Shown here: in pieces, positions 1-11,096 of the stretch
Position numbering within the stretch: position 1 is the stretch's first letter
Layout of the letters: each line of letters opens with the position of its first letter
Assembly: GCA_026545765.1 (NCBI GenBank)
Contig: CM048840.1
Location: forward strand, 7,599,765-7,663,764
DNA: 64,000 nt
Direction: 5' to 3'
Origin: Plantago major
Lineage: Eukaryota; Streptophyta; Magnoliopsida; Lamiales; Plantaginaceae
The notes under the pieces: model-generated
Told to the model about the DNA's origin: nothing
Seen by the model: only the letters and a program-made list of their open reading frames with translations
The model's database searches: none
Translations under genes and position numbers: made by a program

Positions 1-901
1 TGGACTCTTTTAGTCTCACTTTTTTGGTAGTGTCTGTTTTACCGAAGTCCGCACTTTTGTGCGTGTCAGTTTGGTATACGTGCCATCAACCCTCACGGTC
101 ATATGGATTTTTAGGACCACGCCGGTATATAGGTAGTATCTGAAACACGCCTAACACGACTACGGTGGTGACAAGCACCACAGATACACTCCGAGACGAA
201 TCAACTAATCAGGGGAAGTAATACATATTACATAAAATGAATAATAAACATGTCAACACAGCAAATTTCTTCTCCCCAAACTGGTTCTTCGCAATGTACT
301 GGCTTTTTGATAAAATGAAACATGAAGAGCATGTCGTTCGTCATACTTAACTTAACTGAGTATACATGAGAATGAAAAGGCGCAAACAAGAGGGTTTGCA
401 CTTCCCGAAAGGATCACACAAGCGCCGGTACAATATTTTTTCATCGGGTTAAAGTTTCTCATCGGCTTTTTGGACTAAAGAGTTAAACAGACTTGCTATT
501 TATAGGAGAAACAAACTTATGGGCTTTTAAGTCCACTATACCACCTCAGTTAAGTATCATGCAAAACATAAGCAGCAATCAAATTTAACAATCACAATAG
601 AAGCTTTCATAACTTGGAAGAACGACACATGAAAGACTCTAGAGGGTAAAAGAAAAAATGACCGTAAAAGAAAAAATGAAGAAAAATGACCAAAACATAC
701 ATAAAGAAGAGGACGAAAGACTCTAGAGACTCGGGTAATAGAGAAAAAGCATACAAGACACTAGAGAGCACAGTCCCACTCCCCAAACCTAAACTCAAGC
801 ATGTCCTCAAGCGTAGAGTGAAAAAGAAAAGAGAATGGGAGCTATAGTGACTTGCCTGCTGGTGTACGTTTATAGTCATGTACTAGACTCTTCCGTGTTG
901 G
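1..901 (-). other. Downstream noncoding part of Athila-like element, partial
   Basis: No convincing gene is visible here. On the minus strand it follows the protease of the Athila-like element. Between about 900 and 600 it reads as T-rich sequence containing GAGGACATGCTTGAG followed by AGGTTTGGGG, wording that resembles the region after pol in plant Athila elements (knowledge of the family, not a computed match). No reverse transcriptase, RNase H or integrase motif could be found, so these domains seem to be missing between the protease and this region. Bases 1-600 show no recognisable feature. The far LTR of the element must lie outside the window. Confidence 0.4.
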
Positions 902-1690
902 CTAACGGGTACTCCGGAGATTCTTGGCTCTTCCGGTTGCTGCAGCTCGTGTTCTTCCTTGTTGATAAGTATGTATATATAAGGGTCCAGTTTGTGCTCC
1001 TATGAATTTCCTACTATCAACCTGCGAAACAGAATATGCTGGAGCAGAATAGGCCTTCAGTTCGCGTGGCGTGCCTTGCACCTCAATTGTGCAGGTTCGG
1101 GCATGTAAATTCACCACCATGAGAGTTGAGCGGATGAAGGGTCTCCCTAGAAGTAGCATATCTCTTTCCATTTCTTTCCCCTTCACCCTCGGAGATTCCA
1201 CCACCACAAAATCTGTCATCACCGTTATACCATCCATCTTAACTGGAACATCTTCCACAATCCCCATGCATCTGCTTCTGGTTCCACCAGCAAGAGTCAT
1301 AAAGCACCTATGCGGCTCCAATCCCTCTAAGCCTAAGTCTTCATAGGTGTCAAAATTCATCAAATTGCAACTAGCACCAGTGTCGACTATTCCGGTAACC
1401 TGAGCTGAACACCCAATGCCTACAAGTAAATCAAAACTATCGGAGTCGCTTATACTCTTTTCTACCTTAGGAATTATTATGGTGGGGGGGGGGGTCGGTT
1501 CCAGCAGTTTCTTGCTCCGCATTCGCCTCCTCTTCTGGAATCACGGAACTCGGTACCTCGACTTCATCCCATGTTGATTCAACAGTGGCTACATCTTCAG
1601 TCCGCTCAGTTGTCAGAACACGGGTCACTTGAACCGTTGCTGGAGTTCCCTCATCTGATGCAGATTTCTCAACCTCGTTGGTACAGGTGG
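902..1690 (-). pseudogene. Athila-like gag-pro: retropepsin part, cut off from gag by element A
   Basis: This is the aspartic protease of a Ty3/gypsy polyprotein, which would cleave Gag and Pol in virus-like particles. The active-site motif VDTGAS is clear, followed about 80 residues later by LLLGRPFI, the usual second landmark of this family. The N-terminal part is acidic and low-complexity, as in the linker after gag. Two frames overlap at a run of ten G near 1485-1495, so a homopolymer length change breaks the frame. The upstream part of the polyprotein is at 16994-17954; element A lies between them. The frame ends at a stop at 902 with no RT domain following, which is unusual because pro normally runs into RT. 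Confidence 0.8.
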
Positions 1691-3098
1691 TGTTAGGAAT
1701 ATATGTTAGTATTTTGATCATTCATCACATGTTCTTATCTTTGCCAGAAAGGTGATTAAGTACTCTTAGTTCACTTGAACATTGTAAAAGAGGAAATCAC
1801 TGAGTATGATTAGTCTAGTAAATCTTGTTTTAGGATTATAGGTCTCTGATTGTAATTTTTATTTCCAAGAAGACCATAAAGATCAATCCTATCAATGGAG
1901 CTTTTCTGAAGATTACAAGACCGGAGATTGCACAAGATTTATGAAGACACCAAGGTTTAGTCTCACTCGGAAAGACTATGTCCTTAATCCTTTCTTAAGT
2001 GCATTTAGTTACTTTTGAAACATGATTCTGGAACATATGACATCATGAGTATGGAGCATGCAAGCCATCAGAAAGGCTAATGTATCCGTTGAAGACTACA
2101 GGACAAGAAATAGTACATGTGCATTAATTGCATCGGCAGAAAAGCCGCTAAAGCACAGTCCTCTCTAAGATATGAGACAAGGACTTCTGAGTACTCATTT
2201 CAAGATAAGTATAGACTGAATTTGAATTGTGTCTAACGGATAACATCCCAACGACTCTCTAATTCATCTATAAATATCACACACTTAGATGCTGAGAAAT
2301 ACGACGACAAAAAGAACGATCTAACTTGCAAACTTACAATCTAGCAAAGTATTCTCTCAAGCACTCTACTACCCTTTCTGAAAGCTTACTGTTGCTTGAA
2401 GAATCACTAGTAGTTCTAAGTTGTCCTAAACCTTAACAAGAGATTATTATTCGTGAAAGAGTTGAACTATCAGATAACCTTTCTGAAGCTCATTCTCCAG
2501 AACGGACGTCAATTACTTGGGTCAGTAAAGAGCAGATTGCCATACACTGAACAAGTGTATTAAGTAGTCTTGTTCTATTAGGCTCTCTGAAAAGTTATAC
2601 GAGAAGCCTCTCTGACAAACCTTATAACCAACACCATCAAGGCGTGGAGTAGAGGAAGTACTTGATTTGGGAAATCAGGGAATAACTCCAAGGTTATCTG
2701 AGTAGAGGAAGTACTTAGCTCTAGGAGCTGGGGAATAACTCAGGGGGAACATTTGGTTGGGAACCATTTGTTTAGGAATCTTAGAATAGGATTATTGTAA
2801 GGTGAACTCAATTATCTGTTCTAGTGAATTCTAGGTCTCAGAAAGACCGAAGTGGATTAGTTGGAGGATTACGCCACCTCCAGATACCACTATACTTGCT
2901 GTGTTATTTACCTTTATGTATTTATCTTTCAGCAAAGCACACACACATACTTTTTGTTTCTGCACTTACCTATCTTAAAGTCTTCCGCTCAATTTAAGTA
3001 TCGAAACCCCCAAGTTTCAGAAACTGTTTATCGACAAAAGTTTTAAAAGACTATTCACCCCCCTCTAGTCTTTTTCTTTGCCGTTATATGGGCCAACA
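1691..3098 (+). repeat. Element A 5' LTR
   Basis: It is a direct repeat of 15564-16988 with terminal TG...CA. It contains a TATA box at 2268-2277, two tandem hairpin units at 2661-2679 and 2714-2732, and near its end the stem AAAAGACTA/TAGTCTTTT flanking six C. It supplies the promoter and the start of the genomic RNA. Confidence 0.95.
2268..2277 (+). promoter_or_regulatory. TATA box of element A LTR promoter
   Basis: CTATAAATAT lies about 580 bp inside the LTR and is conserved in every LTR of A, C and D (16141-16150, 47545-47554 and 61930-61939 on plus; 23294-23303 and 37595-37604 on minus). Its position and conservation fit a Pol II core promoter marking the U3/R border. Confidence 0.7.
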
Positions 3099-3100
3099 AG

Positions 3101-3112
3101 TGGTATCCGAGC
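3101..3112 (+). other. Element A primer binding site
   Basis: TGGTATCCGAGC follows the LTR after two bases. The family form in element C is TGGTATCAGAGC, complementary to the 3' end of initiator methionine tRNA, so this copy is altered at CAG to CCG. It primes minus-strand DNA synthesis. Confidence 0.85.
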
Positions 3113-3212
3113 AGGTGGTTCCCAAGCCTTGGGCATTGTACCTAGATACCCAGATAGGCGAAGAAACTTTGTCCCTTCGAGGACTATATAATTTGTGTGT
3201 TAAGTGCGCAGA

Positions 3213-4412
3213 ATGTCTCGAGTGATGCACCTGCTCAAGCCGTAAAACTACGAGAAATGGAAGAACAACATGATGCTCTATCTGGAGGCCATTAGTGATG
3301 AGATGATCTATATCATCAATGAAGGGCCTATTAAAATCAGACAACTCAAACAAATTACTGAGGTGTCTGATGGAAGAAAAGCCTCAGACAAGGAAGATGA
3401 AAGCGAGGATGCGACTGCTAGTGATACTGGTCGTGTTGCTCGTGGAAGCATTATGTATGAAGACAAGCCAAGAGAGCTCTGGACATCCAAGATGCCAAGA
3501 CACAGATTGGATGGTCAAGCTTGTAATATAATCATCGATTGACACTGAGCACATACAAGGTAAACCGTAGGTGCTAAAACGGCGAAAGTTGCCTGGCAAT
3601 TGATTGAAGAAATCTGTGCCGGAACTGAGAAAACCAAAGAAAACAAGTTCGAAGTTCTTAAATTGAAGTTCCAAAACTTCAAGCAAGGTCCCACTGAAAC
3701 TCTGGAAGAACTTGATTTCAGGTTTACTACTCTTATGAGTGATATGGCTGCACTTGGTGAAAGCAACAAATACTCCCAGCCAGAAAAGATTAAGACTATT
3801 GTCAGAAGTCTCAATCACAACTGGGAACACACTAAATTCTTTTATTTCAACCAAGAAATGCCAAATATTACTCCAGTAGAGCTCTTCTCTCATCTTGCAT
3901 CAGAGATTATGAGACAACTCGGAGAGAACAAACAAATGAGAAGTTGCAAAGTGTTGCTCTAGTCTCTCAAGGTACTCGAAAAGAAAGATACCAAAGACGA
4001 TCTCAAGAAAATGCTCTTGCAAGAAGACACATGAATAAATTTGTGAGTCAAGAGATTGAGAGAAGAAAAGCTAAAGAAAAGTGAAAAAGCATCTCGCCCA
4101 AACTATCATCAAGACAAGAACATTCAACTAAACAACTCTCAAGACCCCATTCGTAAAGGTGTTAGTCTTGAATCAGCAGAGATAGGAAATGATATCTGCT
4201 TCTATTGTCAAAAGCCTGGTCACTTCAAGAGAGATTGCCCTTCTTTAAACAAGCTCAAGACATGTGACAAGAAGGACAGAAGAAATTACAAAAGAAATCA
4301 AAGGGCCTTACTGACTGAAGAAAGGAAGAAGATTCAAATCCAACTTGATGCTCTAGATATTGAGATGATTCAAGATGGAGATTCAGATAACTCAAACCTA
4401 CCATCACCGTAA
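3213..4412 (+). pseudogene. Element A gag, N-terminal and CCHC part
   Basis: This encodes the structural Gag protein that forms the cytoplasmic particle. The N-terminal segment with YEKWKNNMM and LEAISDEMI (about 3250-3540) and the conserved block LEELDFRFTTLMSDMAALG (about 3700-3760) match Gag of elements C and D; a UBN2-type copia Gag is the likely family. A zinc knuckle CFYCQKPGHFKRDC (CX2CX4HX4C) lies at about 4195-4236 and binds the RNA. The start ATG at 3213 runs into a stop after ten codons, because the leader is altered relative to C, and a TGA at 3541 and several frameshifts follow. The reading frame of the last part ends at a TAA at 4410, at the same position as in element D. Confidence 0.85.
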
Positions 4413-5669
4413 TTGTGTGGAATCACCCACGATGTAATCGACTTGACCTTAAGAAGAATTAAATGTGTGGAGTTCTTTGAGATTCGGTCCGACATCTTCA
4501 ACATTGAAATGTGTCTTATGGCTGATGAGGTAACAAACATTTCACAATTTCTGTACTATGAGAGTGATGATGGAATTGAGGATCTGGAGTTAATCAGGAG
4601 TGAATTGGATCGTAATGAGAAAGAATTTCTGGAAGCACAATCCAAAACCAGAATTCTAGAGGAAAGCAAAGAAACTCTTGAAAAAGAGGTTTCTGAGCTA
4701 ACCAGGGTATCTGAGAACAAGAGCACTGAAATAGCCCTTCTGAAAAATCAGATATCTAAAAATGAAAATTTTCACAAACTAGCCTTGGATGAACTTAATA
4801 AGAAAATGATAAAGCTGCTTTCTGAGAATGAGGAACTTCGAAAGAAAGAGCTATCCTTCCAATCTTATGCAAAGGCTAGTGACACTCTCACTGAGGTTCA
4901 ATCATATCTGAGAGATCCCTCTGAGAAAGGTGGACTTGGACTTGATGAACAATCGAGTAATTCATCTCCTCTGAAGAAGAATGATGAAAGGTTGACCTAT
5001 AGCATTGGTCAGAAAGCTATGGTAGTTGACAAAGGAAAAGGAGTAGCAACCCAACCTTTGAAAGAACAACAAGTTCACAAGAAACTTGTGGGTGAAGCTT
5101 CTGAAAAGAAATACAACCCTCAGACATGTAGCCATCCACATTGCCATATTACTAGGAAAGGAAGAATTGCTGGAATAGGCAAATTCTCTACTGTACCATT
5201 TTATGAAAATAAAGATGGTGCAGAAACTAGTAAGGCTTCTGAAGACCGCATTCAGAAAGCCAAAGGTGTTCGAAATGGCATTGGCTATCGTGCTATTGGA
5301 AAAGTCCTTTTACAACAATATAAGGAAGGACAAGAACAATGGCGCAAGGCTGATATTGCACGTAGCAATAAACAGAAGTGGAAGAAATCTCAAACCACTG
5401 AAAAACTGAATGCCAAAGCTAGAAGGAACCTGGCCAGAAAGGCTAAGTTTGCTGGAAAGCAATCCCAGAAACCCAGGGTCCAGAAAGCACCAAAAGGAAC
5501 ACCTAGAAACACCTCAAGAAGGAAGATTGAGATCAAAATTACTGATTCTATTGTTTCTCCTTCTGATAAAGTTAGACAAAAACAAACTCCCAAGAAATTC
5601 ACTAAAATGTGGATTCCTACTGGAAGAATGTTTAGTCTAAGTGGTTCTATCTCTAAGGCAAGAACCTAA
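4413..5669 (+). pseudogene. Element A gag C-terminal coiled-coil and lysine-rich part
   Basis: A 418-codon open frame continues gag in the same frame after the TAA at 4410; element C has GAA (Glu) there and reads through. Residues about 60-160 are rich in E, K, L and S with heptad-like spacing and are probably coiled coil. The rest is strongly basic (many K, Q, R), ending in PTGRMF near 5620. The long intact frame after a stop suggests that the stop is young or tolerated. The function of this tail is not known to me; nucleic-acid binding is an inference from its charge. Confidence 0.75.
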
Positions 5670-5686
5670 CTCCTGTTTCCTGTTTT

Positions 5687-6615
5687 GTGCAGAACGCCTC
5701 TTGGACTAAGGCTCAATGGCTATTTGATAGTGGATGCAGAAAGCACATGACAGGAGACAAAGCAAATCTGGGCAACTACAAAGCTTGCAACAATGGACCA
5801 GACATCAGATTTGCTGGAGGAGAATTAAATCCCTCTCTGGGATTTGGCAACGTCAAATTGGAATCCTTAACAATTACTGACGTATTACATGTTAAGGGTT
5901 TGAAATACAATCTATTTAGCATGAGCCAGTTTGCATAAGGATTTATCAGAAATTTAAAGCAAAGTATTGCAAACTTATTGACAATGAGTCAAAGCAGACA
6001 GTCTTGGTTGCTAGGCGGAAAGGCAGTCTTTATGTTGCCGATTGGGCATCTGCCACAAAATGTCTCATGGTGAGTCAATCAGGTCACACAGAAGAGCACT
6101 GGTTATGGCGCAAAAGAATAAGTCACTTGAATTTCAAAACTCTGAACAAACTTGCCAAGAAAGAGTTAGTGATTGGCCTTCCCAAAACATCTTTCAGAAA
6201 GGATGGTATCTGTTCTGCTTGTCAGATGGAGAAACAATCTAAGATCTCTTTCAAGTCCAAAATCAGACACTCTAGTGTTAGACCACTGCAACTATTACAC
6301 ATGGATCTTTTTGAATCATCTGTAACTAGTTATGCAGGAAAGAAGTATGGTCTTGTTGTTGTAGATGACTTCTCAAGATTCACTTGGGTTGTCTTTCTGA
6401 AGCATAAATCTGATGCTAGGGTGGAGATACCAAACTTGCTAAATAAGCTTGAAGTCATGAAAAATGACAAGGTATCAAGAATCGTAATGCACCATGGTAA
6501 TCAATTTGTCAACCAAGACATAAAGGAGTTTTGTACCAAAGAAAGGTATACAACATCAACTTTCCTCTCAGAAGAACACCACAACAAAATGGTGTTGCGT
6601 AAAGGAAAAATATAA
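5687..6615 (+). pseudogene. Element A pol: protease and integrase N-terminal/core domains
   Basis: The copia protease is recognised by WLFDSGCRKHMTGD (catalytic DSG) at about 5710-5755. A stop at 5936 separates it from the GAG-pre-integrase zinc domain, with HLNF and CSAC at about 6125-6220, and from the integrase core beginning LLHMDLF (first catalytic Asp, about 6295). The second catalytic Asp, in SDHG-type motifs elsewhere (TDHGTEF in element C), is His here (HHGNQF, about 6490), and the third is lost in a frameshifted stretch after 6540. The integrase is therefore inactive. The domain order protease-integrase-RT confirms Ty1/copia. Confidence 0.9.
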
Positions 6616-7252
6616 CCCTTAAAGAAGCAAAAGGACAATCTTTGGTGACACTAAAATAAGTGAAGTTTATTGGGTTGAAGTGTAAACACAAAGATGCTAC
6701 ACTCGTAATGTATGTTTGATAAACAAACACCATGACAAGACCCTTATGAGCTCTTGGTTGGTAGACCCTAATATTAAACATCTAAAAGTGTTTGGTTGTA
6801 GATGTTTTGTTCTTAACAATGGAAAAGAGTATCTAAGAACATTTCAACCAAAGGCAGATGAAGGAGTGTTTCTTGGTTATTCTATGAATAGCAAAGCTTA
6901 CAGAGTTTACAACAAAAGAACAAAGAAGATTGAAGAATTAGTTCATGTTGTATTCTATGAAGAAAGCAAGAAATCACCCCTTGATGATGAACTCTCAGAA
7001 AGGTTCAAGGAACTAATGTTAAAGGATTCTGAAGAAGAACCCTCAGAAAGGAAAAACATCATTATGGAAAGAGAGGATGACTCTGACGAAGAAAAGCACG
7101 AAATGCCTAGTAACAACCAGATGATTCTCAGACATGATGAAGAATTTCCTATGAGAATTCCAGAAATGGAAACTGAAGATGTACATCAGAGAGCTAATTC
7201 TGGAAATGACCTCTCTGACAGGCATGTCCCAGAAAGCCCTCACACTGAGTAA
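6616..7252 (+). pseudogene. Element A integrase C-terminal domain
   Basis: The frame from about 6716 carries FGCRCFVLN and FLGYSMNSKAYRVYN, the typical copia integrase C-terminal block, then an acidic, Ser-rich linker of about 100 residues toward RT. It ends at TAA (7250-7252) where element D has CAA, so this is a C-to-T nonsense change; the frame then continues directly into RT. Confidence 0.88.
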
Positions 7253-8314
7253 GTGTCAGACATTCAACGCCCTTCTGTGGTACAAAATGTCATAGATACT
7301 GAAGAAGTATCAAGTCATAATCATAGTGATTCACATTCAGATCACATAGATGTTGACCCTACTAGCCCCAAACCCATGATGAGATGGATCAAGGATCATC
7401 CTGCAAAGGATGTGATTGGACCAATCAATCAAGGTGTTAGGACTAGGAGAGAAATAGCCGAAAATGCTAATTCTCTCTTTGGATGTTTCATCTCAAACAT
7501 TGAACCTAAAACTATTGAAGAAGCATTAAGAGACCAAGACTGGATCTCTGCAATGCAAGAAGAGTTGGATCAGTTTGAAAGAAACAAAGTCTGGAAACTA
7601 GTTCCATTTGTAGAAGGAATATCTGTGATTGGAACCAAGTGGGTTTTCAGAAACAAGATGAATGAATCTGGTGAAATAACCAGAAACAAAGCAAGGTTGG
7701 TTGCCAAGGGATTCACCCAGACTGAAGGTTTAGATTTTGATGAGTCATATGCACCAGTTGCCAGATTGGATGCAATAAGACTCTTTCTTGCCTTTGCAGC
7801 TCATAAAGACTTTAAAGTTTATCAGATGGATGTCAAAAGTGCATTCTTAAATGGTGAACTTCCTGAGGAAGTCTATGTTGAACAACCACCTGGTTTTGAA
7901 GTTTCCTCAGAAAGTAGAATGGTCTATAAACTACAGAAAGCTCTATATGGACTGAAACAGGCTCCAAGAGCATGGTATGATACTTTGGCCAAATACCTTC
8001 TGGAAAGTGGTTTCAAGAAAGGTGAAGTTGATAAAACTTTATTTACCTTAAATCATGATGGGAAAGTGCTCTTAGTTCAAGTATATGTTTATGACATTAT
8101 ATTTGGATCTAAGGACAAGCAACTTTGTGATGACTTTGCAAATCTCATGAAAAATAAGTTTGAGATGAGCATGATGGGAGAATTGAACTATTTCCTAGGA
8201 TTGCAAGTCAAGCAACTCAATGATGGAATATTCCTTAGTCAGACAAAGTATGCAAAAGACATGCTCACAAAGTTCAATCTTAAGCCCTCTGAAAGAATGC
8301 TAAGATACCTATGA
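7253..8314 (+). pseudogene. Element A reverse transcriptase
   Basis: This is the copia RT (RVT_2 type) that copies the RNA into DNA. Landmarks in order: [60 protein letters not shown] (catalytic Asp), [19 protein letters not shown]. The catalytic box is YVYD at about 8083-8094 where elements C and D have YVDD, so a catalytic Asp is replaced by Tyr and this RT is dead. A one-base loss near 8296 relative to C (KPSEK) shifts the frame, and the ORF ends at 8314; the homologous reading continues in another frame. Confidence 0.93.
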
Positions 8315-9034
8315 GCATAGGAACCAAAATGACCTATACTGAATCAGATAAGAGTGTTGAAGAACACAAGTATAGGAAATTAATAGGTTCACTACTTTAC
8401 CTTACTGCAAGCAGACCAGATATTCAATATGCAGTTGGAGTGTGCTAGATTTCAAACAAATCCAATGCAATCACACTACAACATTGCTATGAAAGTATTA
8501 AGGTATGTGAAAGGTACAGTAAATGTAGGTTTGTGGTATCCTAAAGAAGGTGGATTAAGTTTGGCTGGTTACTCAGATGCTGACTATGCTGGATCAATGC
8601 TTGATAGGAAAAGTACCTCAGGAACTTGTCAGTTTCTGGGAACAAGACTTATCTCATGGTTTAGCAAGAAACAAAACTCAATTGCAACTTCTACCACAGA
8701 GGCTGAATATATTGCTGCTGGTTGTTGTGCAACACAAATTCTGTGGATTCAACAACAACTCAGAGATTATGGACTCAATGAAGAGAAAACTCCCATTTTC
8801 TGTGATAACACAAGTGCTATTGCAATCACACAGAATCCCAAGTTCCGTGCCAGAACAAAGCACATTGATGTTAGACACCACTTCATCAGAGACCATGTTG
8901 AACAAGGCAATGTAGAGATACTCAAGATTGGCACAGAAGACCAACTTGCAGATATCTTCACCAAGCCCCTACAAGAAAGCCGGTTCTTGACCTTAAGACA
9001 TAATCTTGGATTGATGGAGTTGCTTAAGGACTGA
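8315..9034 (+). pseudogene. Element A RT tail and RNase H
   Basis: The frame from about 8429 encodes the RT connection (ARFQTNPMQSHYNIAMKVL, RYVKGT) and the RNase H domain: SDADYAGS, KSTSGTCQFLG, STTEAEYIAA and FCDNTSAI supply the catalytic D-E-D residues. The conserved end KHIDVRHHFIRDHV and DQLADIFTKPL closes pol. RNase H removes the RNA template. The domain itself looks intact, but the upstream frameshift disconnects it. The pol stop is at 9032-9034. Confidence 0.92.
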
Positions 9035-9966
9035 AAAATGTCCTGAATCTCTAAAGTCTGAGTAAGCAAGGTAGAAAAGAAGCAGGCCTCTGAGAACATG
9101 CTCTCAGAAAGCCAAGTTGTTAAGAAGTGTTGCAAAGGTTTCTGAGTAGCAACACTCAGAAAGGCAAAACATTTCTGGAACGGGTATCCAGAAAGGCAAA
9201 GGTTGGTACACACTCAATGAGTAAATAAGACTAGAACTTACTTACTAAGTGTGGGTCAAATACATTCAAACAACTGAAGTTTCTGATTCTTGAATCCAGG
9301 AAACTATTTAGTCATAAAGAGAAAAGACACACAAAGCCCAAAAGGTATAAGTTCTGAAAGTCAAACATGTCCAATGTCTTGTATTTTTACCATTTTCATG
9401 ATAAACAATATATAGATAAGGACTTGACACTCAGAATGATAAGCTCAAACGATTTAGTGTTCCTACTCTTTACTAAGTGACACAATGAATGTAGCATATT
9501 AAAAATCCATCAAGTCGGCACATTACCATTTGTTGATTGATATCATTACAAGATATTCAATATAAGCCCTTGATGTATAAACGTTTGATCTCAACGACTG
9601 AGATTAAAACAAAGCAAGTAATGTCTGTTTAGAAATTCAGAAGTGGCCCACTAAGCATTTAATGAAGTACAAAGGACGTACCACGCCTATGCAGATGCAA
9701 AGACACGCATTCATATTCAGCTATATGTATGTTGTATCTATGTATGTTTTGTCTGCTATATATATAGGAATTGGGCAAAAGAAAAACACTTCTACCAAAT
9801 CCGAAATTTCATACTTGCATCAAAATAGCAAAACCTCTCAAGATTTTCTACAAAACTTCTTCTGCAACTCGACTTCTTGTGCTTAGTCTTCTGAAAAGAT
9901 AGACTAATCTCGATTATTCTTGCAAAACCCTTCTATAAACACTCACTCAAAGACTCTATATAAGAG
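9035..9966 (+). other. Element A pol-ORF3 spacer
   Basis: No gene was found. The spacer holds many short CTCAGAAAG-like repeats, one hairpin TCTGGAACGGGTATCCAGA at 9174-9192 (multiplied in C and D), and a TATA-like box at 9756-9768. The last 200 bp precede the ORF3 ATG and are conserved in C and D. Confidence 0.7.
9756..9768 (+). promoter_or_regulatory. Putative internal promoter of ORF3 (element A)
   Basis: CTATATATATAGG lies about 200 bp before the ORF3 ATG at 9967. The same sequence occurs at the same distance in elements C (30070-30082, minus) and D (54988-55000), although the surrounding spacer has diverged. It may drive a separate ORF3 transcript; this is inferred from sequence only. 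Confidence 0.45.
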
Positions 9967-11096
9967 ATGGCACCAAAGAAGATGACCACCAAGAACCCTA
10001 AGGCCGCATCATCTACTCCTGCTGAAAAGCAAGGAGGAAAAGAACTTAAGGTGTTGAATAAACGCCTTCTGGGAGAGTACACCCCTTCGGACTGGAACCC
10101 TAGTCATAAAATGAATTGGGGAGCATTCTTAGTGAAGAAATATGTACCAGCAGTTATACCTTCAAAACCAGAAAGGAAACTGATATTGGGGATGTTGAAG
10201 AATTCCCATATCTACAGGTTTTTATCTGCTGCACCCAGTGGCCTATCCACACTGGATGTACTGGAGTTCTACAACAACTCCAAAATCTTCACAAAGGTTG
10301 TGAATGATAAAGAAGAAAAGTACATGCAGACTGAAGTCCAAGGACAAGAAATTGTTCTTGACTGCAAGGCTTTCTGCAAATTGTTCCGATTGAAAAATCG
10401 AGGAACTATTGAAGATACAAATCAAGGACGTCTCAATGATTCAAGGCGTCAAAGAACTTTTTGAGGCAATCCAGTTGAAAAATGCAAAAGGTTGCCCAGG
10501 AGACTTTATTCTGAAAGCTATCAGAACAAGTCATCTTCAGAAACATTGGAGTACTTCGGCTCTCATTCTGGTCCGTTGCTTTGATGGCAACAAAGGTGGA
10601 GTAGACCAGATAAGCATGGAGATATGGATGGATGATGATGCATCTTCTGAATAAGAAGCATGAAGGGCAGGAAACCCACTTCAATTGGGGGAAGTACGCC
10701 TTCAACAAATTTCTTGGGCACATTGAGGAATTTGAGCCTAAAATCATCAATGGCCTTGCTGAGACAAAGGCCAATATGCATTTTGGTCTCAGAATTTGCT
10801 ACATTCTGGAAACAATGGGAATAACTCTCAGAAAGAGACAAGAAATTCCAGTCACCAACTCTCTTTTCAGACATGCCTTTGAAGAAAAGGAGAGAATTGC
10901 TGCTGAGAAAGCTCAGAAAGAGGCAGAAGAGCTTGAAGCTACACAACAAGGTGAGGAGGTTTCTGAGCAAGCTCAAGCTAAACCTCCAGCTGCCAAAAGA
11001 AAAAGGGCTCAAGGCAAAAGGACCTCCAAGTCCATAAACATTCAAGAGGCACAACCTTCTGGAGACAAGGTCTCAGAAGATGTTGTTCGCCTGTAA
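9967..11096 (+). pseudogene. Element A ORF3, N-terminal domain
   Basis: The ORF begins with an ATG at 9967 (MAPKKMTTKN). It aligns with the intact element C protein: WNPSHKMNWGAF, LSAAPSGLSTLDVLEFYNN, FCKLF, then, after frameshifts near 10430 and 10640, FNWGKYAFNKF, FEPKII and a K/R-rich segment. The pattern of an EFYNN core followed by a G-E-x-x-LD strand and a WGKYAF block resembles what is annotated in plants as the putative plant transposon protein domain; that is my recollection of the family and needs a profile search. No signal peptide is seen. In soybean SIRE1 the ORF at this position has been called envelope-like; the sequence here does not by itself show an envelope protein. Confidence 0.7.

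Noticed and set aside
607..879. A 90-codon membrane-like protein on the minus strand
   Set aside because: Low-complexity Phe/Leu/Ser translation of purine-rich repeats; no start context, homologous landmark or neighbour supports a gene.
2650..2740. Possible CRISPR-like or satellite array in the LTRs
   Set aside because: Only two to four units, each inside an LTR, with imperfect repeats and no spacers; it is a plant LTR minisatellite.
3101..3112. tRNA gene
   Set aside because: Only the 12-18 bases complementary to a tRNA 3' end are present, in the position of a primer binding site; no cloverleaf.
3384..3893. A 169-codon open frame on the minus strand over element A gag
   Set aside because: It is antisense to a recognisable Gag block, and the same antisense frame is partly open in C and D only because the sense strand is conserved.
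8767..9213. A 148-codon minus-strand frame over RNase H
   Set aside because: It lies antisense to the well-supported RNase H motifs and has no family resemblance.
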